Positions 1 through 10,021 of a stretch of DNA of 64,000 bases are shown here, in pieces (the first letter of the stretch is position 1; each line of letters starts with the position of its first letter). The stretch is from Pseudomonas entomophila L48 (GTDB lineage Bacteria > Pseudomonadota > Gammaproteobacteria > Pseudomonadales > Pseudomonadaceae). The notes below the pieces were generated by a model. It saw nothing but the letters and a program-made list of their open reading frames with translations, was not told the DNA's origin and searched no databases. Both the position numbers and the translations under genes were made by a program. The stretch is taken from assembly GCF_000026105.1 (NCBI RefSeq), contig NC_008027.1, forward strand, positions 3,988,501 through 4,052,500, written 5' to 3'.

Positions 1-1359
1 ACGGTTGTCGTTGCAGATAGTCGCTTCGGCGTCGACCACACCGGCATGGCGGGAACCGACGAAGTCAGTGGAAACCACTTCCTGGGAGCTGACGTAGTCG
101 ATCTGCTTGTGCAGGTCCGAGTGCATGGCGGTCTGGCGCAGGTACTCGTTCAGCTCTTCGCGGTTGGTGGCCTTCTCCAGGTTCAGGTTCAGGATGGCCA
201 TCGACACGTTTGGCGTTGGTACACGGATCGCGTTGCCGGTCAGCTTGCCCTTGAGCACTGGCAGTGCCTTGGCGGCGGCGGTGGCGGCACCGGTCTCGGT
301 GATGACCATGTTCAGCGGCGCGGCGCGGCCACGGCGGCTGCCCTTGTGGAAGTTGTCGATCAGGTTCTGGTCGTTGGTGAACGAGTGAACGGTCTCGACG
401 TGGCCGTTGATGATGCCGTACTGGTCGTTGATGGCCTTGAGCACCGGCACGATGGCGTTGGTGGTGCAGGAGGCGGCCGAAACGATCTTGTCGTCGGCGG
501 TGATGTCACCGTGGTTGATGCCGTGCACGATGTTCTTCAGCGCGCCTTTGCCAGGTGCGGTCAGGATCACGCGAGCGGCGCCCGGGCAGGCCAGGTGCTG
601 GCCGAGGCCATCGGCGTCACGCCATACACCGGTGTTGTCGACGATCAGGGCATCCTTGATGCCGTACTGGGTGTAGTCGACTTCGCTCGGGCTCTTGGCG
701 TAGATCACCTGGATCAGGTTGCCGTTGGCGGTGATGGTGTTGTTTTCTTCGTCGATGACGATGGTGCCGTCGAACGGACCGTGCACCGAGTCACGACGCA
801 GCAGGCTGGCGCGCTTGGTCAGGTCGTTCTCGGCACCCTTGCGCACGACGATGGCGCGCAGGCGCAGGCCGTCGCCACCACCGGTCTTTTCGATCAGGAT
901 GCGCGCCAGCAGGCGGCCGATGCGGCCGAAACCGTACAGGACGACGTCGGTGCCCTTGCGTGCGGAAGCGTTCTGCTGACCCACCACGTCGGCCAGTTCG
1001 TCACGGACGAACTGCTCGGCGCTGCGGCCATTGCCTTCGGCCTTGAACTTGCCGGCCAGCTTGCCCAGGTCGACCGAAGCGGCGCCCAGTTTCAGCTCGC
1101 TCATGGCCTTGAGCAGGGGGAACGTCTCGTGGACGGACAGCTCGGTTTCGTCGGCCTGGCGGTGACGGGCAAAGCGGTGGGCTTTGAGAATCGAGATAAC
1201 CGAACGGTTGATCAGGCTGCGGCCATAGATCGAGCTCACCACGTTGTTGTTGCGGTAGAGCTGACCGATAAGCGGGATCATCGCTTCAGCCAGGGCTTCA
1301 CGGTCGATCCACTCACCAAGACACTGGTCGGGCTTCTGAGTCACGGTAACCTTCCACAT
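1..1359 (-). CDS. gap: glyceraldehyde-3-phosphate dehydrogenase, long form (3' end outside window)
   Basis: This cytoplasmic enzyme oxidises glyceraldehyde-3-phosphate with NAD(P) to 1,3-bisphosphoglycerate, or runs in reverse for gluconeogenesis. The minus strand reads from ATG at 1359 with no stop before base 1, so the C-terminus is missing. The Rossmann motif GFGRIGR begins near residue 138 and the catalytic SCTTN motif is encoded around 465-485. About 130 residues precede the Rossmann fold, an extension found in the roughly 487-aa Pseudomonas Gap type and absent from the 330-aa GapA type. The gene diverges from mfd across about 170 bp. A long open frame on the opposite strand is a GC artefact. 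Confidence 0.93.
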   Translation of the reverse strand, partial: MWKVTVTQKPDQCLGEWIDREALAEAMIPLIGQLYRNNNVVSSIYGRSLINRSVISILKAHRFARHRQADETELSVHETFPLLKAMSELKLGAASVDLGKLAGKFKAEGNGRSAEQFVRDELADVVGQQNASARKGTDVVLYGFGRIGRLLARILIEKTGGGDGLRLRAIVVRKGAENDLTKRASLLRRDSVHGPFDGTIVIDEENNTITANGNLIQVIYAKSPSEVDYTQYGIKDALIVDNTGVWRDADGLGQHLACPGAARVILTAPGKGALKNIVHGINHGDITADDKIVSAASCTTNAIVPVLKAINDQYGIINGHVETVHSFTNDQNLIDNFHKGSRRGRAAPLNMVITETGAATAAAKALPVLKGKLTGNAIRVPTPNVSMAILNLNLEKATNREELNEYLRQTAMHSDLHKQIDYVSSQEVVSTDFVGSRHAGVVDAEATICNDNR

Positions 1360-1526
1360 GTAGGGGAACAAAAAAGGGGCTACATTATGACGCCCCTCGG
1401 CGTATCGGGCAATGAGCGCCTGTCGTCGACCGCAACACCCGTCGTCACGCCCTTTCGAGCCTGACAGCGAGCCCGCTCACCGGTACAATCGACCTCTTTG
1501 CCGCAACGCTTGGAGCCCGATCTCCC

Positions 1527-4500
1527 GTGTCAGTTCTGCGCCTTCCGCACATGTCGGCCACGGCCGGCAAACAAACCTGGGGCAACCTGCCCGGTGCCGC
1601 CTTGAGCCTGGCCATCGCCGAGGCCGCCAGCACCGCCGGTCGCTTCACCCTGCTGCTGACCGCCGACAGCCAGGCCGCCGACCGCCTGGAGCAGGAACTG
1701 CGCTTCTTTGCCCCGGAACTGCCGGTGCTGCCCTTCCCCGACTGGGAAACCCTGCCCTACGACCTGTTCTCGCCGCACCAGGACATCATCTCCCAGCGCA
1801 TCGCCAGCCTCTACCGTCTGCCGGAGCTCGACCACGGCATTCTTGTAGTGCCTGTGACCACCGCCCTGCACCGCCTCGCCCCCACGCGCTTCCTGCTGGG
1901 CGGCAGCCTGGTGCTGGACGTGGGCCAGAAGATCGATGTCGAACAGATGCGCACGCGCCTGGAGGCCAGCGGCTACCGCTGTGTCGACACCGTCTACGAG
2001 CATGGCGAGTTCGCCGTGCGTGGCGCACTGATCGACCTGTACCCCATGGGCAGCAAGCAGCCGTACCGCATCGACCTGTTCGACGACGAGATCGAGACGC
2101 TGCGCACCTTCGACCCGGAAACGCAGCGCTCGATCGACAAAGTCGATTCGGTGCGCCTGCTGCCGGCGCGCGAATTCCCCATGCAGAAGGACGAGGTGAC
2201 CCGCTTCAAGGCCCGCTTCCGCGAGCGTTTCGATGTCGACTTCCGCCGCAGCGCAATCTTCCAGGACTTGACCAGCGGCATCATCCCGGCCGGCATCGAG
2301 TACTACCTGCCGTTGTTCTTCGAGGAAACCGCCACGCTGTTCGACTACCTGCCGGCGGATACCCAGGTGTTCTCGTTGCCCGGCGTCGAGCAGGCCGCCG
2401 AACACTTCTGGAACGACGTGCGCGGGCGCTACGAAGAACGCCGCGGCGACCTGACCCGCCCGCTGCTGCCGCCCGCCGAACTGTTCCTGCCGGTCGAGGA
2501 CTGCTTTGCCCGCCTGAAACAATGGCCACGGGTGGTGGTCAGCAGCGAAGACGTGGACCCTGGCGTCGGCCGCGAGCGTTTCCCGGCCCGCGCCCTGCCC
2601 AACCTGGCCATCGAGGCCAAGGCCAACCAGCCGCTGGCGGAGCTTGCGAATTTCCTCGACCAGTTCCCCGGCCGCGTGCTGTTCACGGCGGAATCGGCGG
2701 GCCGGCGCGAAGTGCTGCTGGAACTGCTCGAGCGCCTGAAACTGCGCCCGCAGACCGTCGACGGCTGGGCCGACTTCGTCACTGGCAACGAGCGCCTGGC
2801 GATCACCATCGCCCCGCTCGACGACGGCCTGCTGCTGGACGATCCGGCCATCGCCCTGGTCGCCGAGAGCCCGCTGTTCGGCCAGCGCGTGATGCAGCGC
2901 AGGCGCCGCGAGAAACGCGGCGAGGCCGCCAACGACGCGGTGATCAAGAACCTCACCGAACTGCGCGAAGGCGCGCCGGTGGTGCATATCGATCATGGCG
3001 TGGGCCGCTATCTGGGCCTGGCGACACTGGAGATCGATGGCCAGGCCGCCGAATTCCTCACCCTCGAATATGCCGAGGGCGCCAAGCTCTACGTGCCCGT
3101 GGCCAACCTCCACCTGATCGCCCGCTACACCGGTAGCGACGATGCCCTCGCGCCCCTGCACCGCCTGGGCTCCGAAGCCTGGCAGAAAGCCAAGCGCAAG
3201 GCCGCCGAGCAGGTGCGCGATGTCGCCGCCGAACTGCTCGACATCTACGCCCGCCGCGCCGCGCGCAAAGGCTACGCCTTCGCCGACCCGGCCGCCGACT
3301 ATGCCACCTTCAGCGCCGGCTTCCCGTTCGAAGAGACCCCCGACCAGCAGGCCGCCATCGAAGCGGTGCGGGCCGACATGCTCGCCGGCCAGCCCATGGA
3401 CCGCCTGGTCTGCGGTGACGTCGGCTTCGGCAAGACCGAAGTGGCCATGCGCGCCGCCTTCATCGCCGTGCACAGCGGCCGCCAGGTGGCAGTGCTGGTG
3501 CCCACCACGCTGCTCGCCCAGCAGCACTACAACAGCTTCCGCGACCGTTTCGCCGACTGGCCGGTGACCGTCGAGGTGATGAGCCGTTTCAAGTCTGCCA
3601 AGGAAGTCGCCACTGCGGCGGCGGAACTGGCCGAAGGCAAGATCGACATCCTCATCGGCACCCACAAGCTGCTGCAGGACGATGTGCGCTTCAAGGACCT
3701 GGGCCTGGCGATCATCGACGAGGAACACCGCTTCGGGGTGCGCCAGAAGGAGCAGCTCAAGGCCCTGCGCAGCGAGGTGGACATCCTCACCCTGACCGCG
3801 ACCCCGATCCCGCGCACCCTGAACATGGCGGTGTCGGGCATGCGCGACCTGTCGATCATCGCCACGCCCCCGGCGCGGCGCCTGTCGGTGCGCACCTTCG
3901 TCATGGAGCAGAACAAGAGTACGGTCAAGGAAGCCCTGCTGCGCGAACTATTGCGCGGCGGCCAGGTGTACTACCTGCACAACGACGTCAAGACCATCGA
4001 AAAGTGCGCCGCCGAGCTTGCCGAACTGGTACCCGAGGCGCGCATCGGCATCGGCCACGGGCAGATGCGCGAGCGCGAACTCGAACAGGTGATGAGCGAC
4101 TTCTACCACAAGCGCTTCAACGTGCTGATCGCCTCGACCATCATCGAGACCGGCATCGACGTGCCCAGCGCCAACACCATCGTCATCGAACGCGCCGACA
4201 AGTTCGGCCTGGCGCAACTGCACCAGTTGCGCGGCCGGGTCGGGCGTAGCCACCACCAAGCCTATGCCTACCTGCTGACACCGCCGCGCCAGCAGATCAG
4301 CGCCGACGCCGAAAAACGCCTGGAAGCCATCGCCAACACCCAGGACCTTGGTGCAGGCTTTGTCCTGGCCACCAACGACCTCGAAATCCGCGGCGCCGGC
4401 GAGCTGCTCGGCGAAGGCCAGAGCGGGCAGATCCAGGCGGTGGGCTTCACCCTGTACATGGAAATGCTCGAGCGCGCGGTCAAGGCCATCCGCAAGGGCA

Positions 4501-4976
4501 ACCAACCCAACCTCGAGCAACCGCTCGGTGGCGGCCCGGAGATCAACCTGCGCCTGCCGGCGCTGATCCCCGAGGACTACCTGCCCGACGTGCATGCGCG
4601 CCTGATCCTCTACAAGCGCATCGCCTCGGCGGCCGACGAAGAGGGCCTCAAGGACCTGCAGGTAGAAATGATCGACCGCTTCGGCCTGCTGCCGGAGCCA
4701 ACCAAGAACCTGATGCGCCTGACCTCGCTCAAACTGCTGGCGGAAAAGCTCGGCATCAAGAAAGTCGATGCCGGCCCCAACGGCGGCAAGCTGGAGTTCG
4801 AGGCCGAGACCCCGGTCGACCCGCTGACCCTGATCAAGCTGATCCAGGGCCAGCCCAAACGCTACAAGTTCGAAGGCGCAACCCAGTTCCGCTTCCTGGT
4901 GCCGATGGAACGCCCGGACGAACGTTTCAACACACTCGAAGCGCTGTTCGAGCGCCTGACCCCACAAACAAACTAA
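1527..4976 (+). CDS. mfd: transcription-repair coupling factor Mfd
   Basis: Mfd is an ATP-driven translocase that removes RNA polymerase stalled at DNA lesions and recruits UvrA. The 1149-aa product has the family's full length. It shows an N-terminal UvrB-like module (about residues 1-340), an RNA-polymerase interaction region near 470-530, Walker A GDVGFGKTE near residue 630, the DEEH box (IIDEEHRFG) near 729, and a C-terminal TRCF domain. The start is GTG at 1527; the next in-frame Met is seven codons later. The downstream envelope gene starts 9 bp after the stop, so the two may be cotranscribed. Confidence 0.97.
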   Translation: MSVLRLPHMSATAGKQTWGNLPGAALSLAIAEAASTAGRFTLLLTADSQAADRLEQELRFFAPELPVLPFPDWETLPYDLFSPHQDIISQRIASLYRLPELDHGILVVPVTTALHRLAPTRFLLGGSLVLDVGQKIDVEQMRTRLEASGYRCVDTVYEHGEFAVRGALIDLYPMGSKQPYRIDLFDDEIETLRTFDPETQRSIDKVDSVRLLPAREFPMQKDEVTRFKARFRERFDVDFRRSAIFQDLTSGIIPAGIEYYLPLFFEETATLFDYLPADTQVFSLPGVEQAAEHFWNDVRGRYEERRGDLTRPLLPPAELFLPVEDCFARLKQWPRVVVSSEDVDPGVGRERFPARALPNLAIEAKANQPLAELANFLDQFPGRVLFTAESAGRREVLLELLERLKLRPQTVDGWADFVTGNERLAITIAPLDDGLLLDDPAIALVAESPLFGQRVMQRRRREKRGEAANDAVIKNLTELREGAPVVHIDHGVGRYLGLATLEIDGQAAEFLTLEYAEGAKLYVPVANLHLIARYTGSDDALAPLHRLGSEAWQKAKRKAAEQVRDVAAELLDIYARRAARKGYAFADPAADYATFSAGFPFEETPDQQAAIEAVRADMLAGQPMDRLVCGDVGFGKTEVAMRAAFIAVHSGRQVAVLVPTTLLAQQHYNSFRDRFADWPVTVEVMSRFKSAKEVATAAAELAEGKIDILIGTHKLLQDDVRFKDLGLAIIDEEHRFGVRQKEQLKALRSEVDILTLTATPIPRTLNMAVSGMRDLSIIATPPARRLSVRTFVMEQNKSTVKEALLRELLRGGQVYYLHNDVKTIEKCAAELAELVPEARIGIGHGQMRERELEQVMSDFYHKRFNVLIASTIIETGIDVPSANTIVIERADKFGLAQLHQLRGRVGRSHHQAYAYLLTPPRQQISADAEKRLEAIANTQDLGAGFVLATNDLEIRGAGELLGEGQSGQIQAVGFTLYMEMLERAVKAIRKGNQPNLEQPLGGGPEINLRLPALIPEDYLPDVHARLILYKRIASAADEEGLKDLQVEMIDRFGLLPEPTKNLMRLTSLKLLAEKLGIKKVDAGPNGGKLEFEAETPVDPLTLIKLIQGQPKRYKFEGATQFRFLVPMERPDERFNTLEALFERLTPQTN

Positions 4977-4985
4977 GGAAGCTCC

Positions 4986-5546
4986 ATGCGTGCCATTCGT
5001 AGCCTGACCCTGTTGCTGGCGCTGTTCGCACCTGCCGCCTTCGCCGCAGGCCCCTATCAGGTCGAAATGATCCTCGTGCGGCAGAACGCCGTGCCGGCCG
5101 TGACCAGCCCGTTCGCCCCGGAAGACTGGAGCAACGGTGCCCCACGCCTGGAAAAAGCCGCCGAACGCCCAACGGGGTTGGATGACGAGATCACCCGCCT
5201 GCAGGCTACCCCGAGCTACACCGTGCTCCTGCACAAAGCCTGGCAACAGGACGGTGACAAGATCGCCCTGGGCGCTGGCGAAGAACAGTTCGGCCACTTC
5301 CCCATCGAAGGCAACCTGAGTATCGGCGAAGACCGCTTCATCAGTGTCGACGCCAACCTCTGGGTCAACGAACTGGACGGCAACGGCAGCGTGCTGCGCA
5401 GCGAGCAGTTCAAGCAAAGCAACAGCAACATGAAGGCCGGGCAGCTGACCTTCCTCGATGGCGGGCACCTGGCCGTACTGCTCAAGGTGACCCCTGCCGG
5501 CATGCGCAAGATGCCGCTGCCGGATCCGGAGATGATGGAGCAGTAA
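4986..5546 (+). CDS. CsiV-family periplasmic/envelope protein
   Basis: The 186-aa protein begins with a clear signal peptide (Arg near the N-terminus, Leu/Ala-rich core, cleavage likely after AFAA near residue 21). It then runs YQVEMILVRQ and ends in a conserved hydrophilic domain. This pattern fits the CsiV family, described as peptidoglycan-binding cell-shape proteins in Acinetobacter. The ribosome binding site AAGGAAG lies just upstream of ATG. It follows mfd by 9 bp and precedes the helicase gene by 1 bp, giving a tight three-gene run. The family call is from pattern recognition; its role here is unknown. Confidence 0.72.
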   Translation: MRAIRSLTLLLALFAPAAFAAGPYQVEMILVRQNAVPAVTSPFAPEDWSNGAPRLEKAAERPTGLDDEITRLQATPSYTVLLHKAWQQDGDKIALGAGEEQFGHFPIEGNLSIGEDRFISVDANLWVNELDGNGSVLRSEQFKQSNSNMKAGQLTFLDGGHLAVLLKVTPAGMRKMPLPDPEMMEQ

Positions 5547-5547
5547 G

Positions 5548-8500
5548 GTGAGTGACGGTGATGTGCTGCAATTGCTCAGGGAGCATCCCGACTGGGTTGA
5601 CTTCATCGATGCCGGTGCCCTGACCCGCGGACGTGCCTACGCCGCCCAGGGCCACGCCCGAACCCTGTCGCTGCACGGCAACACCGTCGAGGCGACCTGC
5701 CAGGGCTCGGGAGGCCAGCGCTACCACCAAGCCATCCACCTGGTGCTCAACGGCGCCGACCTGCGTGTGTTCGGAAGGTGCAGCTGCCCCGTCGGCATCA
5801 ATTGCAAACACTGCATGGCGGCGCTGTTCCACCTGCTGGACAACGCAAGCGATCTGCAAGCGCCACTACCCCAGGAACAGGCAGCACTGTCCTTGCCACC
5901 CGATCTCGACCAATGGGTCGAGGCACTCGAGGCGCCAGCCCTGCCCACCGCTCACCGTGAACCGGTGCGCAAAGGCCCAGCCATTTACTTTCGAGTCCAG
6001 AGCGACCACGAGCATTACCGCCTGGAAGCCGTCAAAGGCACCCGGCAAGCGGACGGCACCTTGAAATTCAGCCGGGTGACAGCACTGCCCGAACTGATCT
6101 ACTACACCCCACGCTACGTTACGGAAGATGATGTTCGACTGCTGCGCCTGATCGACACCTGCACCCGGGGGGCGCTCCCTGTGGTGAAACTGGAGGGCAA
6201 GCAGGGCGCGGAACTGCTGGGTTACGCCCTGGCCAGCGGCAAGCTGCTGTACGAGCAGGAGCAAACGCCCCTGGTTTCCGGCCCCCCCCTGCACGCAGAG
6301 TTCCGCTGGGTCAGGCTGGGCAGCGGCAGTTACCAAGGCGCCTGGCATCATGAAGACCAGGTTGCGCTGCAGGTAGTCCCCACCGACCCGCTGTTCTATG
6401 TAGACCCGCGCAATCATCACCTCGGCAAGTTGCTGCACGACCTCGACCCCTTCATTGCCCACCAGCTTGCGCGGGCGCCCTTGGTACCCGAACACCTGAT
6501 TGTCCCCTTGAGTCATCGATTGAACGCCTTGAACCGCCAAGTCCCCACGCCAACCGCCGTCAGCAGCGAGCAGATCGAAAGCATCGCCCCCCGTGGGCGA
6601 CTGACCCTCGGCAGCCTCGAGTTCAGTGCCTACACGCCAAAGACCGGGCGCATGCAGCGCCAGCTGCAGCACCGCGCCGCCCTGTCGTTCGACTACGACG
6701 GCCTGCGTGCCAGCAGCAGTGACGACAAGCCACTGACGCGCCTGGTGGGCAGCACCAGCCAGCGCATCCGCCGCCAGCCCCAGGCTGAACAGGCGTTGCG
6801 CAAGGTACTGCGCGACTTTGGCTTCAAGCCCGCCACCCGCCAGAGCAAGGCCCTGCCCGACAGCGCTGGCGAGATGCACCAGTTGCCCGATGACGAAGCC
6901 TGGTTGCGCTTCGCCCGCGAAGGCCTGCCGCGCCTTCGCGACGCCGGCTGGGCAATCGACGTGCACCGCGACTTCGCCTTCAACCTGCACGAGGTCGATG
7001 ACTGGTACGCCACCATCGAGGAGGCGCCAGGGCATGAATGGTTCGACCTGGAGCTGGGCATCGTCGTCGATGGCCAACGCCACAGCCTGCTGCCCATCGT
7101 CCTGCAGTTGCTGCGTGCCAGCCCGGAGCTGCTGCGCCCCAGTGAGCTGGCCCGGCGCAGCGACGACGAACACCTGCTGATCGACCTCAATCGCGCTCGC
7201 CAGGACAGTCCGGCGCTGCGCGTCGCCCTGCCCTATGGCCGCATCAAGGCCGTGATGAGCACCCTTGGCGAGCTCTATCTGCATGAAGACGCCGTTGGCC
7301 CCAGCCTGCGTCTGGAGCGCGCCGACGCCGCGCGCCTGAACGACATCGAACACCTGCCCCTGCAGTGGGAGGGTGGCAGCCACGTTCGCGACCTCGGCCG
7401 ACGCCTGCGTGACGCCCGCGACCTGCAGGTGGCCCCGCCCACAGGCCTGAACGCCACGCTGCGCCCATACCAGCAACAAGGCTTGAACTGGCTGCAGGCC
7501 CTGCGCGAAATGGGTACCGGCGGCATCCTCGGCGATGACATGGGCCTAGGCAAGACCTTGCAGACCCTCGCCCACCTGCTGCTGGAAAAACAGGCCGGGC
7601 GCCTGGCCAACCCGGCATTGGCCGTGATACCCACCAGCCTGGTGCCCAACTGGCTCGACGAAGCCCAGCGTTTCGCCCCCGACCTGCGCGTATTGGCCCT
7701 GCACGGGCCAGGGCGCACCAAGCACTTCGCGGCACTGGGCGAATACGACCTGGTGCTGACCACCTACGCCCTCGCCCCCCGCGACCTCGAACACCTCAAG
7801 GCGCAACCCTGGCACCTGCTGGTGCTGGACGAGGCACAGAACATCAAGAGCAGCACCAGCAAGGCCGCCCAGGCCGTGCGCGAACTGCGGGCCGACCAAC
7901 GCCTGTGCCTGACCGGCACGCCCATGGAAAACAACCTGGGCGAGCTGTGGTCGATCTTCCATTTCCTGATGCCCGGCTGGCTGGGCGACAGCAAGCGCTT
8001 CACCCAGGACTACCGCACCCCGATCGAGCGCCATGGCGATACCGAACGCATGGCCCATCTGGCCAGCCGCATCCGCCCCTTCCTGCTGCGCCGCACCAAG
8101 GAACAGGTAGCAACCGAACTGCCGGCCAAGACCGAGATGATCCATTGGGTGGAGCTCAGCGACGCCCAGCGCGACACGTATGAAGCGGTGCGGGTGGCGA
8201 TGGACAAGAAGGTCCGCGAAGAGATCGCTCGCAGCGGCGCGGCACGCAGCCAGATCGTCATCCTCGATGCCCTGCTCAAGCTGCGCCAGGTCTGCTGTGA
8301 CCTGCGCCTGGTCAAGGGTACCGAGATCAAGGGCACATTCGCCGACAAGGGCAAGCTTGGCAGCCTGCTGGAGATGCTCGAGGAGTTGCTGAGCGAGGGG
8401 CGCAAGGTACTGCTGTTCTCGCAGTTCACCTCGATGCTGGCGCTGATCGAATTCGAGCTGGAGAAGCGCGGTGTCCGCTACAGCCTGCTGACCGGTGACA

Positions 8501-8874
8501 CCCGCGACCGGCGCGCGCCGGTGCAGCAGTTCCAGAATGGCGAAAGCGATGTGTTCCTGATCAGCCTCAAGGCCGGCGGCACCGGCCTGAACCTGACCGC
8601 CGCCGACACCGTCATCCACTACGACCCCTGGTGGAACCCGGCAAGCGAGAATCAGGCCACCGACCGCGCCTACCGCATCGGCCAGGACAAGCCAGTGTTC
8701 GTGTTCAAGCTGATCACCCGGGGCACGGTGGAAGAAAAAATCCAGCTGCTGCAACAGGAGAAGGCAGCATTGGCTGCCGGGTTGCTCGATGGCGGGCAGG
8801 CTGGACAGTGGCGAATGGGGGACGAGGAGATCGAAGCGCTGTTCGCGCCGTTGCCGGGCAAGCGAAACCGCTGA
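5548..8874 (+). CDS. SWIM zinc-finger SNF2/Swi2-type helicase-like ATPase
   Basis: This 1108-aa member of superfamily 2 probably remodels protein-DNA complexes. The N-terminus has a SWIM zinc motif (C78, C80, C86, H88). Walker A DDMGLGKT lies near residue 661, the DEAQ box near 759, and the helicase motif VI stretch DRAYRIGQ near 1036. Start is GTG at 5548, one base after the csiV stop. The architecture matches bacterial RapA/HepA-like SNF2 proteins that carry an amino-terminal SWIM domain. Position directly behind mfd hints at a role at transcription complexes or in repair, which is only an inference. Confidence 0.9.
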   Translation: MSDGDVLQLLREHPDWVDFIDAGALTRGRAYAAQGHARTLSLHGNTVEATCQGSGGQRYHQAIHLVLNGADLRVFGRCSCPVGINCKHCMAALFHLLDNASDLQAPLPQEQAALSLPPDLDQWVEALEAPALPTAHREPVRKGPAIYFRVQSDHEHYRLEAVKGTRQADGTLKFSRVTALPELIYYTPRYVTEDDVRLLRLIDTCTRGALPVVKLEGKQGAELLGYALASGKLLYEQEQTPLVSGPPLHAEFRWVRLGSGSYQGAWHHEDQVALQVVPTDPLFYVDPRNHHLGKLLHDLDPFIAHQLARAPLVPEHLIVPLSHRLNALNRQVPTPTAVSSEQIESIAPRGRLTLGSLEFSAYTPKTGRMQRQLQHRAALSFDYDGLRASSSDDKPLTRLVGSTSQRIRRQPQAEQALRKVLRDFGFKPATRQSKALPDSAGEMHQLPDDEAWLRFAREGLPRLRDAGWAIDVHRDFAFNLHEVDDWYATIEEAPGHEWFDLELGIVVDGQRHSLLPIVLQLLRASPELLRPSELARRSDDEHLLIDLNRARQDSPALRVALPYGRIKAVMSTLGELYLHEDAVGPSLRLERADAARLNDIEHLPLQWEGGSHVRDLGRRLRDARDLQVAPPTGLNATLRPYQQQGLNWLQALREMGTGGILGDDMGLGKTLQTLAHLLLEKQAGRLANPALAVIPTSLVPNWLDEAQRFAPDLRVLALHGPGRTKHFAALGEYDLVLTTYALAPRDLEHLKAQPWHLLVLDEAQNIKSSTSKAAQAVRELRADQRLCLTGTPMENNLGELWSIFHFLMPGWLGDSKRFTQDYRTPIERHGDTERMAHLASRIRPFLLRRTKEQVATELPAKTEMIHWVELSDAQRDTYEAVRVAMDKKVREEIARSGAARSQIVILDALLKLRQVCCDLRLVKGTEIKGTFADKGKLGSLLEMLEELLSEGRKVLLFSQFTSMLALIEFELEKRGVRYSLLTGDTRDRRAPVQQFQNGESDVFLISLKAGGTGLNLTAADTVIHYDPWWNPASENQATDRAYRIGQDKPVFVFKLITRGTVEEKIQLLQQEKAALAAGLLDGGQAGQWRMGDEEIEALFAPLPGKRNR

Positions 8875-8881
8875 ACACTCG

Positions 8882-8995
8882 ATCGCAGGGCAAGCCCGCT
8901 GCCACGAAGCACTGAGACCTTTTGCGGGAGCAACTGTCTTGCAGGGTGCCTGCCGCTCCTACAGTTAGCGCGACCAGGGGGGCTTGCCCCGCGAT
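8882..8995. repeat. degenerate REP-like inverted repeat
   Basis: Arms at 8882-8897 and 8980-8995 are nearly complementary, and the interior contains a decayed GGAGC...CCGCTCCTACAG pair. It lies between the convergent helicase and nagZ genes, where it may serve as a terminator. Confidence 0.4.
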
Positions 8996-9000
8996 GATGA

Positions 9001-10011
9001 TCAATCGATCAGTTGCGCTTCCTTCAGCGCCCCCAGCGCCTCCAGCCAGCGCGGCTGCTGGCGGTAATCGGTACGGGCGAAGCCCTGCCCGCGCATCCGC
9101 GCGATCCGCGGCGACGGCTTGACCTTCATCCGCTGCGCCGCGCTCAGCGCCAATTCCGCCGCGGCCCGGTCGTTGCACACCAGCCCCATGTCGCAACCTG
9201 CACTCAACGCCGCCTCGATGCGGCTGGCGGCATCCCCCACCACATGGGCGCCCGCCATGGACAGGTCGTCACTGAAAATCACCCCTTCGAAGCCCAGCTC
9301 GCCGCGAAGGATCTCCTGCAGCCAGCGACGGGAGAAACCGGCCGGCTGGTTGTCTACCTGCGGATAGATGACATGAGCCGGCATCACCGCCGCCAATTGA
9401 CCGCCCAGGCGGGTGAACGGCACCAGGTCGGCTGCGCGCAGCTGCTCGAGGCTGCGCTCATCCACCGGAATGGCGACATGAGAGTCGGCCTCGGCCCAGC
9501 CGTGCCCCGGGAAATGCTTGCCGCAAGCCGCCATGCCAGCCGCGTTCATGCCACGAATGAAGGCACCCGCCAGTTGCGTGGCACGCTCGGGATCACCTTC
9601 GAAGGCTCGGCTGCCAACCACCGCGCTGCGCTGGTGGTCGAGGTCCAGCACCGGGGCGAAGCTCAGGTCCAGGCCGACCGCCAGCACCTCGGTCGCCATC
9701 AGCCAGCCGCATTGCTCGGCCAGGTACTCGGCATTGGCGTTGTCGGCGATCGCGCGCATGGCCGGCAGGCGCACGAAGCCCTGGCGCAGACGCTGTACCC
9801 GCCCGCCTTCCTGATCGACGGCGAGGATGAGGTCGGGGCGAATGGCGCGGATCGACGCGCACAGCTCGCGCACCTGGCGCGGGCTGTCGATGTTGCGGGC
9901 AAATATGATCAGGCCGGCCACTTCGGGCTGGCGCAACAGATGCCGGTCTTCGGCAGTCAGCCATTTACCGGCGATGTCCACCATCAGGGAGCCTTGCAGG
10001 CTGACAGTCAT
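9001..10011 (-). CDS. nagZ: beta-N-acetylhexosaminidase NagZ
   Basis: NagZ is a cytoplasmic family-3 glycoside hydrolase that removes N-acetylglucosamine from anhydromuropeptides during peptidoglycan recycling; its products influence AmpC beta-lactamase induction. The 336-aa protein carries the family motif KHFPGHG followed by the catalytic Asp/His loop, plus the substrate site AVDQEGGRVQRL. The reading frame is open upstream, but the ATG at 10011 (MTVSLQGS) gives the family's normal length and N-terminus. It begins 10 bp after the L,D-transpeptidase stop, so two peptidoglycan genes form an operon. Confidence 0.95.
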   Translation of the reverse strand: MTVSLQGSLMVDIAGKWLTAEDRHLLRQPEVAGLIIFARNIDSPRQVRELCASIRAIRPDLILAVDQEGGRVQRLRQGFVRLPAMRAIADNANAEYLAEQCGWLMATEVLAVGLDLSFAPVLDLDHQRSAVVGSRAFEGDPERATQLAGAFIRGMNAAGMAACGKHFPGHGWAEADSHVAIPVDERSLEQLRAADLVPFTRLGGQLAAVMPAHVIYPQVDNQPAGFSRRWLQEILRGELGFEGVIFSDDLSMAGAHVVGDAASRIEAALSAGCDMGLVCNDRAAAELALSAAQRMKVKPSPRIARMRGQGFARTDYRQQPRWLEALGALKEAQLID

Positions 10012-10021
10012 AGCGAGTCCT

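Noticed and set aside
46..1464. 472-aa open frame on the plus strand opposite gap
   Set aside because: It is the shadow of gap in high-GC DNA; the minus strand encodes intact Gap motifs and the plus frame has no family character.
1530..3728. 732-aa open frame opposite mfd
   Set aside because: It is an antisense artefact. Mfd motifs are intact on the other strand, and similar long antisense frames lie opposite the helicase, topA, fadB and acnA.
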